A stretch of 64,000 nt of DNA, taken from positions 10,850,001 through 10,914,000 of the forward strand of contig JAGUCH010000001.1 of the NCBI GenBank assembly GCA_019096065.1. Reading direction: 5' to 3'. The notes under the pieces are model-generated. The model did no database searches and had not been told where the DNA came from. It was given only the letters and a program-made list of their open reading frames with translations. Each line of letters starts with the position of its first letter. Positions within the stretch are counted from its first letter, which is position 1. The DNA comes from Paracyclopina nana. Lineage: Eukaryota; Arthropoda; Copepoda; Cyclopoida; Cyclopettidae. A program made the translations under genes and the position numbers. Positions 11,101 to 22,818 of the stretch are shown here, piece by piece.

Positions 11101-13994
11101 ACTACAGCTTCGATCGCAACGAATGAGAGCTTATTTTGATATAAAAAATGCTAGATGGCGCCAAGCTCTAGCTCTTTACGCATGACGGATAAGTTGATTC
11201 AAAAATTTTTTGCGGGGTAATCACTTAAGGGCGTTCTCATATCGCATATTAGTTTAACCAAAACGGATTCTGATTAGACCAAACTGACTTTAATCCGAAC
11301 AAAAGTCAGCATTCTTGAAGTGTTTAGTTTAACTAGAATCAGTGTGGTTTAACTAAAATCAGTTTTGGTTAGACCAAACTGCGATATGAAAACGCCTTTA
11401 TGAGTCATTAAAAGCCGCCAATTTTTTTGCAAGAAACAGCCCAAATCACTAATTACGCTAAGAAAAAAGTTTTTATCTGGTCGTGCCTAGAGCTCTAGAT
11501 TTTGATGAGTACATCGTTCTCAAAACTCATTTCCAAAAAACGGGCTAAAGGTGACCGGCCGGCCTACGGTAGCACGACATCTGCCCATTTTTGTTCCACC
11601 GCACCGTTTATTATATTATGTTATGCTATTTTTTATTAGGAATTTGGAAATTGTACCGAGAAACGATGAACCCCTCAAAATTTTGGTCGTAAATGTAGTT
11701 TGAGCTGTACCTTAGTAATTTTTTTCCAAAAAAAGTTCAGCTGTTGTTGAAAACGAGATACTCTCATCTAAATTCCGTGCTCTAGTCGTCCCGTAAAGCC
11801 AACATGTTCTTACTCTGCTCTGATTGGTCGAAAAAAATTGCGAAAATTTCAAATTAAGTTGCAATTTGAGAAATTCAGCTTTTTTAGCTTAATTAATAGC
11901 TAATTTAACTAAGTTGCATGAAACATAATAATGAGTCAAGGCTTTTTTAAGTATTGATAATTCAAAAGGGGAGGCCATTTTTTTAAGAAGTGTTATGTGC
12001 TATGTAAACTGCCTTAGAAGGGAAGGTATAGGCTAGCTCAAAACTCGTTCGGAACTATTCCGCTAGAAGGTGCTAAGATTTGTTGTTGGCGGAATTTGCG
12101 TAAGCGACCATGCGCTCTAAATATATGTTAGCCGTTCTTTCATTCAAAGCGCCAAAATGTAAACATAATAAAAATATCCGAGCTTAGATACACCTTCCCC
12201 CCCTACGCTAGCGCCATCAAATTGTGTAGTGGCAAAACGCCTGAACTAAATCTTTTAGCCTGGGCTATAACACGAACTTTCACGCTAGGGCGAGCTGACT
12301 GTACTTAACAGAAGCTATCGTTCCTTACATGGAATAAAAATGGGCAGATGTCGTGCTATGGTAGGCCGGCCGGCTACCTGTAGGCTGCTTTTTTTAAAGT
12401 GAGTTTTGAGAACGTTTTATCTCATCAAAAATTTAATGGTTTGGTTAAATATGGGGATAACAAAAGTTACTGTGTCTGCAGGTGCAAATACAATCATGGG
12501 CATGTAAAAGCAGCCAGAATATGTACATTCTATTCTGACAAAGGCTTTCAGCCATGTGATTCCAGCTAGCGTGAGCGCTCAATAGCACACTATTAATCCA
12601 CCAACATAGTTTCGTGATTCAAAAGTAGAATTGTTCCGAACCGGGCTACCTGGTAAATATGCTGCACGTCGGCCGAGTTTCATAGCATTTTTTTCCGAGT
12701 AAGTAAAGCTGTACTCACTTAATCAAGCAAAAGCAGCCGGCTTTTCAGATGTCCTGATTTCTTTCCCGATTCTAATAATAGGGATGGCTCTTACTAAGAC
12801 TAATGAGAAAAATTAATTTTTTTGCTCAAAAAAGATAAAGCAATGAACTTCCATCTCCAAACACATTGAAACCTGAGCATAGGAACCCGAAGTCAAGCTG
12901 ACTGCACTAGATGGCACTGAGTTCAGACGGCTTGACGTCATCAGTGCGCGCGCGTAGTTAACACGTTTAACAAATGAACTGCCAGATGTGAACTATATTA
13001 AAAAGTCAAAAAGAGCCAGCTCCCTCGTACAAAAACGCCACTTAAAATAATGGGTCAATCTGGATACACTTTTAATTAGTGTTCTAGCTTGCCCGTAAGC
13101 CAGCCCAAAGGCCAGCCTGTAATTTGAGGAAAAGATGGAATTTCAGGAAAGATAGCTCTCTAAATATAGTGAGATGAAAATATAATTGGTCAATTTGAAT
13201 CTTAGACACTACTTAAGCTTGTAAAAATTATACCTTACGAAAAATAATCAAGAAAATAAGGCATTTTGCTCGTTCAGACGGCGCTACGAAGTCAGCAATC
13301 AGCCGTCTGAAATCTTATGAGCTTGCAGGTAGGATAAATATGGTACGATTTACGGTTCCCTATTGCCCTTGCCAAGAATTATGTACTTATGTCTTGTGAT
13401 GACAAAAACATGTTTAAAAGAAGAAAGAATGCTTACCGTGGTGGTTGAGACCATGAAGGCCTGATAAGTTGTGTCCGTCTAAGTTACTGAGGTGTCCAGC
13501 CACATTTGGCACGGGGCAAAGATTATTATTGGTGCCATGGAGGCCACTGGCTGATTCTGAGGCTTGCGAATGAGCCGCAGCTGCTGACAATACCAGAGAC
13601 TTTTTGAGGTGTTCCTCGTTGTCAAAGTGATCTCCTGTAAGCATGATTACAGAATGAAACACTGTGCTATATCTAGAACGTTAACATTAAAGTATGTTAC
13701 GTTAGGTTGAAATTGAAAGTGTAAAAAAGTGGCTTCCCTGGGTTGCTTCCAGTACGGATGTCCGTAACGGAATGGCACAAAAGCCCACTGCTGCAGGCTC
13801 AACTTGTTTAGTTTCCAAATTGATTGAATTAAGGACAAATTGGACGAAATTGACGCTAATGAATCCCCCCTGGCCCCGAACCAGGGGGATTTACGGAGCT
13901 TTCGCGAATGAAACTTACCAAGGTGCTGCTGCTGCTGCTGCGGTGGTTGCCCACCCTGTTGATGCTGCTGCCCATTGGATCCTGACGAGTGCAT
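5200..13994 (-). CDS. otp: Homeodomain transcription factor orthopedia (Otp)
   Basis: Paired-like homeodomain regulator of neurosecretory and hypothalamic-type neurons; nuclear. Exons (minus): 13994-13919, 13634-13437, 10079-9829, then 6029-5888 (or alternative 6394-6125), 5820-5485, 5324-5200. Splice phases agree throughout and give 375 aa. The homeodomain spans about residues 130-189: [41 protein letters not shown], then [12 protein letters not shown]. These segments match Otp rather than other paired-like classes, and Q50 is present. The intron after Q46 of the homeodomain is phase 0. Flanks are His/Gln/Asn/Ser-rich. I cannot find the C-terminal OAR motif usual in Otp. The donor ending exon 6029-5888 (CAG/gttact) is weak. 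Introns of about 3.4 kb contain several foldback and MITE-like elements. Confidence 0.92.
5888..6029 (-). other. otp: otp alternative exon A (canonical homeodomain helix 3)
   Basis: Begins right after an AG acceptor (ggtgaag) with GTC TGG TTT CAA and encodes [15 protein letters not shown], homeodomain residues 47 onward, then a Ser/Pro-rich stretch. It ends in phase 1 at 5888 and joins exon 5820-5485 in frame. It is the exon that preserves the canonical N51-R52-R53 recognition helix. Confidence 0.85.
6125..6394 (-). other. otp: otp alternative exon B (variant helix 3, own stop codon)
   Basis: Starts after a strong acceptor (cccccctcctcgtgttcag) in the same phase as exon A and encodes [15 protein letters not shown]: the same helix 3 but with Q in place of the usual R at position 52 and a longer lysine tail. 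It runs 89 codons through an Asn/Ser/Glu-rich segment to a TGA at 6125-6127, so it would make a short isoform with a distinct C terminus. No AATAAA is visible between it and exon A, so its 3' end processing is unclear. Confidence 0.8.
6395..9828. other. otp: otp intron (about 3.4 kb)
   Basis: Intron between the first homeodomain exon and the alternative helix-3 exons. It is AT-rich with several small open frames on both strands; none has splice sites, homology or composition that I can defend as coding. Confidence 0.6.
10240..10696. mobile_element. MITE-like element with about 15-bp inverted ends, otp intron
   Basis: Sequence cacagtggttcaaaa at 10240-10254 is mirrored, with one mismatch, by ttttgaaccaccgtgc at 10681-10696. 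The roughly 457-bp body is AT-rich and non-coding. No clear target-site duplication was recognised. Confidence 0.5.
11030..12432. repeat. Interleaved foldback repeats in otp intron
   Basis: Two inverted-repeat pairs lie here. The best has arms at about 11499-11598 and 12330-12432 (shared core gcacgacatctgcccattt, plus ttctcaaaactca). A second pair has arms near 11030-11115 and 11697-11790 (core gatactctcatc / gatgagagtatct). Left-arm starts resemble each other (gattttgatgag), suggesting related foldback transposons. Confidence 0.6.
11227..11398. mobile_element. MITE-like element B, copy 1
   Basis: About 172 bp with inverted ends: gggcgttctcatatcgca on the left and tgcgatatgaaaacgcc on the right. 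The interior is built of short inverted motifs (aaccaaaac / gttttggtt). A related copy lies at 35754-35903 inside another element. Confidence 0.6.
12540..12640. repeat. Dispersed repeat shared with 39418-39600
   Basis: A 34-nt block at 12605-12638 (containing tttcgtgattcaaaagtaga) recurs exactly in inverted orientation at 39418-39451. Flanking similarity (aaggctttcagccatgtgat / gcgtgagcgctc) extends the match to roughly 100-180 bp, so this is an interspersed repeat, copy number unknown. Confidence 0.6.
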
Positions 13995-16496
13995 GGTTTT
14001 TCAACTACACCACAATAAAAGTTTTATGATGATTTCCGTGATCCTCGCGCCTCGAATGGCAAGTCCCTTTTGATTGGCAATTTGGGGACCCCTTTGGTCG
14101 TGAAATTTCCGACACTGTCGGAACTTTTTTCTCGGCGCTAACGGCGGAGAAAAAATGAGCGAACGGCGAATTGACGCGTGAATCGCCGTTCTCACATTTT
14201 GAGGGAATGCGCAAGCGCATTCATCCTTGCCATGCGATGAGGGAACTATTTAACTCCCGATTTTGAGTGAATATTTCTTACTTTAGTGACGTCACACTTG
14301 TAATGATTGCCTTTAAGAAAATGTCCAAACCTTGCCTTATGCCTCTTTTAAAAAAATCACTTGGCGAGGAAGTTGGAGAAAGTAAATTATTAAGAGAGCA
14401 AAAAAGTTCTCGAATCTAGAGTAAATGCTTACTTCAGGTTAATTTTTGATTTTGCTCTGTAACTGAGTACACTGAACTGGCTCACAACCAGTATTGAGCA
14501 GAAAGCCAATAATATTCATGAGAAACCGGTTGAAATTAAAATAAAACTCAGCCTTTCGAAATCATATAGTCTGAACATAAAGCCGCAAAGTTGAGGAAGC
14601 CAATCATTAAAATAAGTGTTATAAGATATGTTTACCATGAAAATCAAACGCTTGAATCCACTTCTGAGTAAATTCCAGCTAGCACCTTGACATAAGCCCA
14701 ACTTCAAAACAGCTGACGTTGAGTACCAAAACTCTGCAAAAGCTGAAGTCTGAGCTCGGCTCCACTCGCTTCAAGTAAAATTGCCACTCCATGCGAATGT
14801 TTACGCCGTAACCAACATTAAGAATTGAGAAATGTGGAATGATGGAATGAAAAAATATAATAAACCTCCACGCTATTTTATTGCTGCACTAATCATTTGA
14901 AATCATTCGAAATGATTAAATAATGAGAGCCTCAGTTTACCTCCTCAAGGCATTGCAATGTTTAGGGCGAGTGAGGCAGTCAGCTGACGCTGTAAACCGC
15001 TTTAAAATTGGCTTGACTCGTCAAAATCCGTTGAAGAAGCAACAGTCGTTTAATTAGCTTGGTTTGCCTCTTCAAATCTGCCCAAAATTGAATTTTCTAG
15101 TTTTCCGTCCCTAGAAATGTATTGAAACACATGTGTTTTCTTTTAGTGATGTCATGGGAAATTTTTCCGCTACCGTATCCACTCCTACGACGAAAAATGG
15201 CTTGAATTCCAAACGAACGATACGATATATCTTCAGCGTTCGTAACCTTTAAAACTGCTTTTGGCAGTTTTAAATCATAACTTCAATTTCTTCAGAGATT
15301 TCTTCAGATGATTTGAAACTGTCCTGGAATTGCTAATATTAAAAGCATCTAGCAACGATAAATTTTCCATGGAAAATCTACCAGCATTTAAGGCTCATTT
15401 TTTACTTCTAAGCTGTTTTTATAATATTGTGATTACATTTCATTGATTTTATATTTAATTTTAGTTCCCATGAAGTGAACGGTAGACTCATCAACTTAGA
15501 CGCCTCCGGAAGTGGCTGGCGACAATTCAAGAAACTCAATGGACACCGAGATGAGTCCCCAAGGAGGATCAACATATTCATGAAACTGACGATGGGAAAA
15601 CAATTTGTCCTCTCCGTGAAGAGTGCGAATTTTCATATGAATGAAAACTGGCTGGTTTGTCTGAGCTGGAATATTTACAATCTCGCTCGTGGCTTTATCC
15701 CCTAAAGACCGAAAGGTAGGCTTTGGATTTCCACTTTTAGCTTGTGGAAAGAAAGCAGGGTGACGCAAAAAATGTTGGTAACCTCGAATTTGCTTGGAGA
15801 AAAAAATGCAGTACTCTTATGCAGATTTCAGCATGGGGTGTCTCGCAGCAAAGCCACCTTTTTTGGTGGCATTTTTGGGTCTCTCGGTAGGTATAGCACA
15901 AAGAAAGCCATGTTTCCCCAAAAAGGTTCCACAGCTGAAGCTGGGGAAGAGGAGAGAGAGCGAGCGAGAGAAGCCGCACATGTCAACGCTAATTAATAAA
16001 TGACATATTCCTGAGAGAGCAGCAACAACAACAACCCTAGCTTTCTAAGGCAGGAAAAAATTTGTGGAAGCATCCTTTTATGAAGGGACGAAGGAATGTT
16101 GTTGTTCACATACGGCAGCATTCACCTTTTGATCTTGCGATGATCAAAAACTTTGTCATTGTGTGCTCTTTCAGGTAGAAAAGGACGATGACACGTGCCA
16201 AACATGTGCCATGCATTAAATGCTCAATAATTTCCCACTCCTTCATATTTTTCAGGATGCACTAATCCACAATTTTCTGCGTACTCACTTCGAATATGCT
16301 GTTGAATCGATGCTGTTGAAACACACCTGATTAGGTCAGGTGTGTTTTGTACATGTACAATTGCTAAAGGTTCAGCTGGATTGTCATGTCGGTGGGTGAC
16401 AGCTTCAAGTCCACAATTGCTGGGAATATCAAGACAATTGTGATGTAAGCCAAGAAATAGGGTTTTTAATTCCAACTCTCAATATGACTGTTATAG
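13995..16496. other. Intergenic region upstream of otp
   Basis: Contains the otp promoter side and the unresolved 5' part of the sulfotransferase gene. Overlapping open frames occur on both strands at 15475-15768, with a splice-like acceptor (ttaattttag) before the plus-strand one, but I cannot assign either. Confidence 0.5.
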
Positions 16497-17760
16497 AATT
16501 GCTGTCATTACAAGATTTCTGTTGGCTTACTTGATTCATCCTGATCTGGTGGTAAAATCCAAAGAGAGTCATGCGGAAGCCAAAGCTAATCTGCGCAGAA
16601 ATCTGTTTTTGGCCAGAGCACGTAAAAATGGATGGAAAAAGAATGCAAATTTGGACATCACGCTGGTGAAAGCAAATGTGACCAGATTTTTTGAGGAAAG
16701 GCGAAAAACCGTTGAGCAAGTATGTGCCCGCGAATACCAACGAGGCAACCAACTCCTACAGGAATCCAACATGCTGCATGGGTATGTCGCTGTCAAATGG
16801 CAGCATAATAATCTCACCCTTATATATGCTTACTGTTGCAGGAAAAGGTGGAACATGTATTTTGATTATTACGATGGCCTGATGGTGTGCACAATTGACA
16901 AGGTATCTTCGACCACGTTGCTGTACCATTTCAAAAACCTGGCGATGACGAGGTACCCGGAATTTGTCAGCTCTGAAACGTCTCGCGACGAAACCAGGGA
17001 CTTTTTCTACAGTCTGAACACAGGTGGGAAGGATCAGCTGGCTCAATGTTACCTTACCAAAAGCATTGTTTCAGGCTCAGCCAAATCAGTGGAAGAAGCC
17101 TCACAAAAGCTGGTGACTGCTGCCTTTGTGCGGCACCCGCTCCACAGATTGGCCTCCGCCTACAGAGACAAAATTGGTAGAGGTTGTACTCGCTTCTTTC
17201 CGCCCATACGAAAAATGATAATTGAGTCGTACAGAAAGCCCATGGCCTTAATGAAGAGTCGCATACGTAAGTCTTCCTTTCTCCTGAGTTTACCTTCTGG
17301 AGATATAATTATGGTAAATACGCTTTTAGACCCAATTTCGCACGAATGGCTTCCCTTTCCAACTCCACATGAATTTGCTCAATACATCGTGGATGAGATA
17401 CCAAAGATGGGCGACGTCTTAAACGTTAATCGTCACTTTGCAGCCCAATACACCCAGTGCCCATTTTGCTCGCTCCCCTTTGATATTGTAGGCACCCAAG
17501 AAACGTTTGCTTCTGACATCAAGATTACCTTTGAAAATGTCAATTTGGTGGACCAGTGTAATGTGAGCATGGCTCAGAACAAGCACGGTGGTGATGACTC
17601 GTTCAACGAACAATATGCCATGAATTTTTACTCGCAAATCCCCAAAACTCTCAACTGGAAAATTTTCAAGTATTACGAGTTGGATTTTGACCTTTTCGGG
17701 TATGACAAAGAAGAGGCACTTAAATTTGTGGAGGCGGGATTAGATGACGAGCCCACGTGA
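16497..17760 (+). CDS. Carbohydrate sulfotransferase (HNK1ST/CHST8-14 family)
   Basis: Golgi-type enzyme that would transfer sulfate from PAPS to a glycan. Exons: from about 16497 (acceptor ttatag) to 16781, 16842-17266, 17330-17760. Both internal introns (60 and 63 bp) are multiples of three without stops, so the unspliced frame is also open; they are called introns because of clear GTATGT/GTAAGT donors and pyrimidine-tract acceptors. The 5'-phosphosulfate loop reads VCTIDKVSSTT and the 3'-phosphate motif is AAFVRHPLHRLASAYRDK. A later QCPFCSLPFDIVGTQET matches the conserved Cys-Cys/ET block of the family. A short hydrophobic stretch (AVITRFLLAYLI) at the visible start could be part of a signal anchor; the first exon and start codon were not found. 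Acceptor sugar unknown. Confidence 0.85.
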
Positions 17761-17952
17761 TTCAAGTACCTAATATTCACTTTTTTGACGTACGAACAAA
17801 ATAGCTCCGGAGTGACGAAATCCGGAAGCATTTCAAAAACTCATCATATGCAAATGTCTCGTGTATTTATGGATCTTTTAAAGATCTCAAGGTTAGTGCA
17901 TTTATAAACTACATCGTATAAGTAACAAGGCGATATTAGGCTAATATTTGGC

Positions 17953-18634
17953 TCAATTTCCCTCAGAGTCCACTTTTGACATGAAGGCCACTCCTTGCCT
18001 TCTGGACGGCAAGCAAGGTCCAAATGCTTCCATCATGAGCGGCTCCATTCTCACGGTTGTTGACCAATCCTTGAATGAAATCTTTCCATCCTTATCCCGG
18101 TCCAGCTTCTTTAACGTCATATCAATTAAGTCCTTCACTCCCTCATCCGGATCCTCATCCATACCTTGGCGCCCCAAGCTAGTCTTGAGCATGTTAAGCA
18201 TCTCTTCGCGTGTAATCATTCCATCTCCGTTGAGGTCATAAATGTCAAAGCAATACTGAATGTGCTCCTCCTCGTTACCTTAGAAAACATGCGTGTTTTT
18301 AAAATGCTTTTTTATGTGCTCGATCAATATGCATACCTTTAAGAAAAACGCTGAGTCCCATGACCCATTCGTCTCTGCTGATGAACCCATCATTGTCGTC
18401 GTCAAAGTACTTGAAGATGCGATCCAGAAGAATGTCGTCCGTCATATCAAAGGCATTGTGAAGAAACTCTCTGAAGCGAGTTCGGTCCATCTTATCCACC
18501 TCGATGCCTTCACATAATTTTCTGTAGAGGCTTAGCAAATTATCAATTTCTGCCACACCAAAATGGGTTTTCTTGGCCAGAGTTTCACTCAGCTTATTTT
18601 GCTGCTTTCTTAAAACGAGTCCAATGTCAGCCAT
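17953..18634 (-). CDS. Calaxin/EFCAB1-like EF-hand protein
   Basis: Calcium sensor of axonemal outer dynein arms, known to tune ciliary and sperm flagellar beating. Exons 18634-18337 and 18278-17953 (58-bp intron, phase 1) give 207 aa, close to the usual length of about 211. Start chosen at ATG 18634 in MADIGLVLRK. Three EF-hand loops are visible: FDDDNDGFISRDEW, YDLNGDGMITREEM and LDRDKDGKISFKDW. The family block EPLMMEAFGPCLP near the C terminus is the strongest sign of calaxin. It is convergent with the sulfotransferase, stop codons 192 bp apart. Its presence implies that the organism makes motile axonemes, most likely in sperm. Confidence 0.88.
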
Positions 18635-21600
18635 GGCCAAGTTAACTCTTTGCAGTCGAAAGCTGACCTTGGTACTGGTTTTCTACTTCTTTTTTTCTGT
18701 GGTAGCTTGTCAAATTTTATTGGACTTCTGGCACCAAGTCTTCTATTTGATCGATACTCATACCATGCCGAGTTGAAAGGTTGCGTGAATGCTCCGAATT
18801 GTTCCGCCGAGCACACAAAAAGTAGGCCATAAAATTCGACTTATCACTACTGCACTGCAGAAGGGCCAACCGATACATAATCTTTTATTGCCGTAATTTG
18901 CGCTGGCTTTTGCTACATTGCAAATAAAAGTAGCACACAAAAGGCGTAAGTACTGCAATGTGAGAGAAGAACTGAAAAATAATACCCAATTGGTACACAC
19001 ACACAGCCAACATGCAAATAACAAGGCTAGATCCCAAGTGGACATGAATGCATTTTCAATGCCGCATTATAGCAACAATAGGGATAAAAAGTAATTACAG
19101 AGCTTGCACTCCTACCTTGGAGAAAACAACGCGCAAAAATGGCCGTTATTACGAAGAAAAGTAAATATGGACTATCTGCCTTTTTTATATCTTCCGCCAT
19201 AATAATATAGTACGTATCGAGTTTTTCGACGACGAAAGGCAAATAGCACTAATCGGAGAGAACTTTTTATGACCAATCCTTACTTTTGGTATATTGAAAA
19301 TAATTTCACCTGTACTATGCCAGAGCAAATAACAAGCAGTACGTATATGTGTGTAGTATTTCAGGGCCTTGAATGTTCATTTCGTGTGGCCAACAATTAC
19401 CTTGGATTAGATTACTGCTTAGACAGCCACAGCATAGTAGTAGCCCCTCAAATTAGGCCCAACGTTACTGCTACTGTGTGGGAAAAGCAACCAATGCTCA
19501 AAGTTGAGTAAGTATGACTGAATCAGAAGAACTACTCGCGGCGGGTCGAGTAGAGGTGGGTAAACATATAACAAATGCCGTGGGGAAACACTGAAGCTGC
19601 ACATACCTAGCATTACATACGTAGTACAACATATAGTATAACGCCAGAAATAGTAGTTGTACAATACGACGACGACGACGACGTTTGACAGATTACTGCT
19701 CATTCTGCTGTGGGAATTGAACGGGGCACAACGATTACCTTGGTGGCCGTATAATTCATCGTACGATAATGAAGGGACCTTTACATTCAATCATAATCTT
19801 GGCATTTACATTTTGATGATGGGAAGATGGACAGCTTGTAGTATATGTATTGGCAATGTTTTATGATTCATGCTTCTGTGACATTCAATGACATGATTTG
19901 GTAGGGGCATGAAAAGCTGCTGCTGCTGGTCCTGTGGAAGCATTCGAGGTTGCTGCCTACAAAGTGATAATTATGGTGAGTAGATTGTTGCAACTCGTAA
20001 CAGATACTATAACAAGTTGGCTTTGAAGGAGAAGAAGCAGGCTACGTTTGAAGCTCAGCTATTAAAAATACCATAGTACTTGTACACGCGTTCTCTCTTT
20101 AAAAGTGGATACTCTATGTGACAGCAGAGTGGTAGATTGATGGCTTACGTGACAATTATTGGTGTACTACAAGAGCATATTGGGGAGGACCAGCTAGCTA
20201 CACATGTATTAGCAATTGCTCACACGAGTGTATTTTGGACAGTACCGTGCCAAATTTGATGCAAAACGGTTGCTAGGGGTTACAAGTGCTTGCTTGCTAA
20301 TAAAAAACGTCTTGGAGATGCCACGTGGTAGCGCTTGGGAGGAAAAAGTCGTATGGGTTCCGCAAAGCAAACACGTGGAGTCATTATGGCTTCCCACTGA
20401 GGACCAATGCTGGGTTGCAGTAGAAGTGCTTTTAACACACTATATAGTAGTATATATACTATGATATCAATATTAGTCCCCATCGCATGATTGAGCTTTT
20501 ACGGCGTGGTAGCTACAAACAGAGGAAGAAGAATTGTGGAAGAGAGGCTATCTTCAAATACAAAGAGACAGCTCCCTGACAGCTCTTTTAAAAGGCGTAC
20601 TTCAAAAAAGAAATTAGGAAATTAGTGCTCAACTGCGTAGCAACGTGGCCGTCTAAAAATAGGAGCATCGTAGCACATCACTTATGTAGCACTCCTCTAT
20701 GCTTGGCAGCATACACACACCACGAGCCGATCGTCACCCAAACAAGAGAGAGTGAGAGGAAGAAACTAATAGCATAAAAGGATGCCCCTGGCAACCTTTC
20801 CAATCATCATGGTGGTGGTCTTCTCCTCATGGGCTATTTCATGAGAAGAAAGCCAGAGATGATACAAGAGCAGCCACAGCCATCAGCTAGCGTGTCCGTT
20901 TAGCAGCCAAAAATAGCATTTACAGAGTCGTAGAATAGCTTGAAGCAACAGCGCAGCAGCAGCAGCCGTCTCATTTTCCATTACTACTGCTATATAGTAT
21001 GTATAGTATATTAAAGAGCAACAGCACACGCTGAGCTACTTTGCATGGATATGTCAGCAGCCAAGGCCGGCAACAACACTACGACGACCTCGGAGGCCGC
21101 TGGCTGAGGTGTCTGCTTGCTATGCTAGCTGCCTTATTAGAGAAAGGGAGGCTAGATATGAACACTTTGCTCAACTCTGATTTCAGATTTCCACCCCATA
21201 ATGATTGAAGGCTGATGCTCACGCGCATTACATATTGTGGCAAATAATGTGCCAGTGCGGTTGTTGACGGTGACAAAAGCTAGCAGAAGAAGTACAGTGT
21301 ATATTTATATGAATTTGCTCCCAGCTAGTGAGCGTGTGTGAGTACTCGTTGTGGCCTCGGTGGACTCAGCTGGAAAAAGAAAGGAGCCTCGGCCTCTCTC
21401 TCTCGCGCGCTTTTGCTGGCAAGCAAGGCCGTCAGGAGACGACGGCTCAGTCAGCTCAGGGAGAGGGAGATCTAAGAAGAAAGCGCGAGCCATGCGTTTT
21501 TGGTGTCTAGTATAGTGTAGAAAACCTCACCATACGGTAGGGAAATCTGACTCTTGGTACAGTGCTCAGCATCAGCAAACAATCAATTGAATCTCCTACC

Positions 21601-22791
21601 AGCTCAACGATAGTGATAAAGTAGCCAGGAAATGGCTCAGTGACGAGACGAGTGCCAATCACCACCATGATCCTTCGTGCGAATTCGAAGCCTTGAGCAA
21701 CATGTGTTATTCCAACGCCTTGCTTGAAAACCAGACAACTGGCCAGTAATGGAGCCAGTGCTCGTGTTCGCAGCTGCGACTACTATCATGAGGACTGTGG
21801 TGAACCAATCTGACTAATTACCACATCGATTCAGCTGAAATGGCTGAGTGCCTCAAGTAAGCCTCGTAAGCACGTAGAGCCTCAGCATATGCGTACGAAA
21901 TTGGCTGCTATCTGAATTCTGGCTAGGAAAAACTCCTGTGCTGGCGAACAGCATTCTTCTCCATTCTCGTCATTCTCGTTTTCTCTGTCAAGTAATTAGT
22001 GAATTGACATGAGAAATACAATTTTGAAAATTAGGACGAAAGTGCAATTACTTGAAACCGTGAAGATTGACTTCAGAACCTAATTTGATAACTGCTCGTT
22101 CGAGGCCTCACATCAATCGATGAGAATCGTATATGGCATATAGTGACTTCAGTTTCTTCACTGATAAAGTATTTGTACCATCAAGCTGATTGGCGAGCCA
22201 TTTTGCCAATTGAGTTAATGTTTTGAGACCCTTTTCGCATTATTTCCCATAGGCATCAATTTCTATCTATAGAGGGAGAAGGCTTACACCAAGATGGCTT
22301 ACACTTTTTATAGCATATAATGAGTAGTCATAGATAAATATGACTGTATTTCAGCTGAGCAGAGAGTAGTACTGTATTTTTGCAGAATAAGCTATATAAG
22401 CTTTTCTGATAAAGCTATACATGAGGAAAAACTGCTGATTGTGGGTTCGGTGCCTTTTTCAGCCATGGCAGTAATGTAATAAGGCCATAAAGCATATCTT
22501 TGCTCAGCTGCTTTCGATCGATGACCTCAGAACGAACTAACGTCATTTCCCGAATTGCATCCTCTTCAAAGTTGGCCTCTCTTCCCTCCTACAATGCAAC
22601 AGCCATATGGGTTAAATCTATTAGCACATTTGCCTCTATTGATTGTTGGAAAAGTATACAATGTGCCTTTCACTAGCTGCAATTGGAACGGCCTTGGCAT
22701 CATTAGCACCCTCATTTGATAAAGGCTGCCATTTGTTAATGTACATTATATCCACATATGTAGGCAGTTGCAAGAACGCACATTTAGTTGA
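18635..22791. other. Intergenic region upstream of rabphilin
   Basis: About 4.1 kb without a gene I can defend. A short (gac)n microsatellite is at about 19666-19681. The small open frames present lack splice context or recognisable protein features. Non-coding first exon(s) of rabphilin may lie here. Confidence 0.5.
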
Positions 22792-22818
22792 ATGGCAGGC
22801 CAGACTCAGTCTCGATGA
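22792..22818 (+). promoter_or_regulatory. Upstream ORF overlapping the rabphilin start (ATGA)
   Basis: An eight-codon upstream ORF begins with ATG 22792 and ends in TGA 22816-22818, overlapping the rabphilin ATG at 22815-22817. In the main frame, a TAG at 22785 excludes upstream extension within this exon. The arrangement would allow termination-reinitiation, if the exon is in the mature 5' end. Confidence 0.5.

Noticed and set aside
15475..15768. Overlapping open frames on both strands between otp and the sulfotransferase
   Set aside because: An acceptor-like site precedes the plus frame, but no partner exon or homology could be found for either strand.
16782..17329. Sulfotransferase as a single uninterrupted 412-codon exon
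   Set aside because: Two stop-free stretches (16782-16841, 17267-17329) have strong GT and AG splice ends and interrupt family alignment; they are treated as introns.
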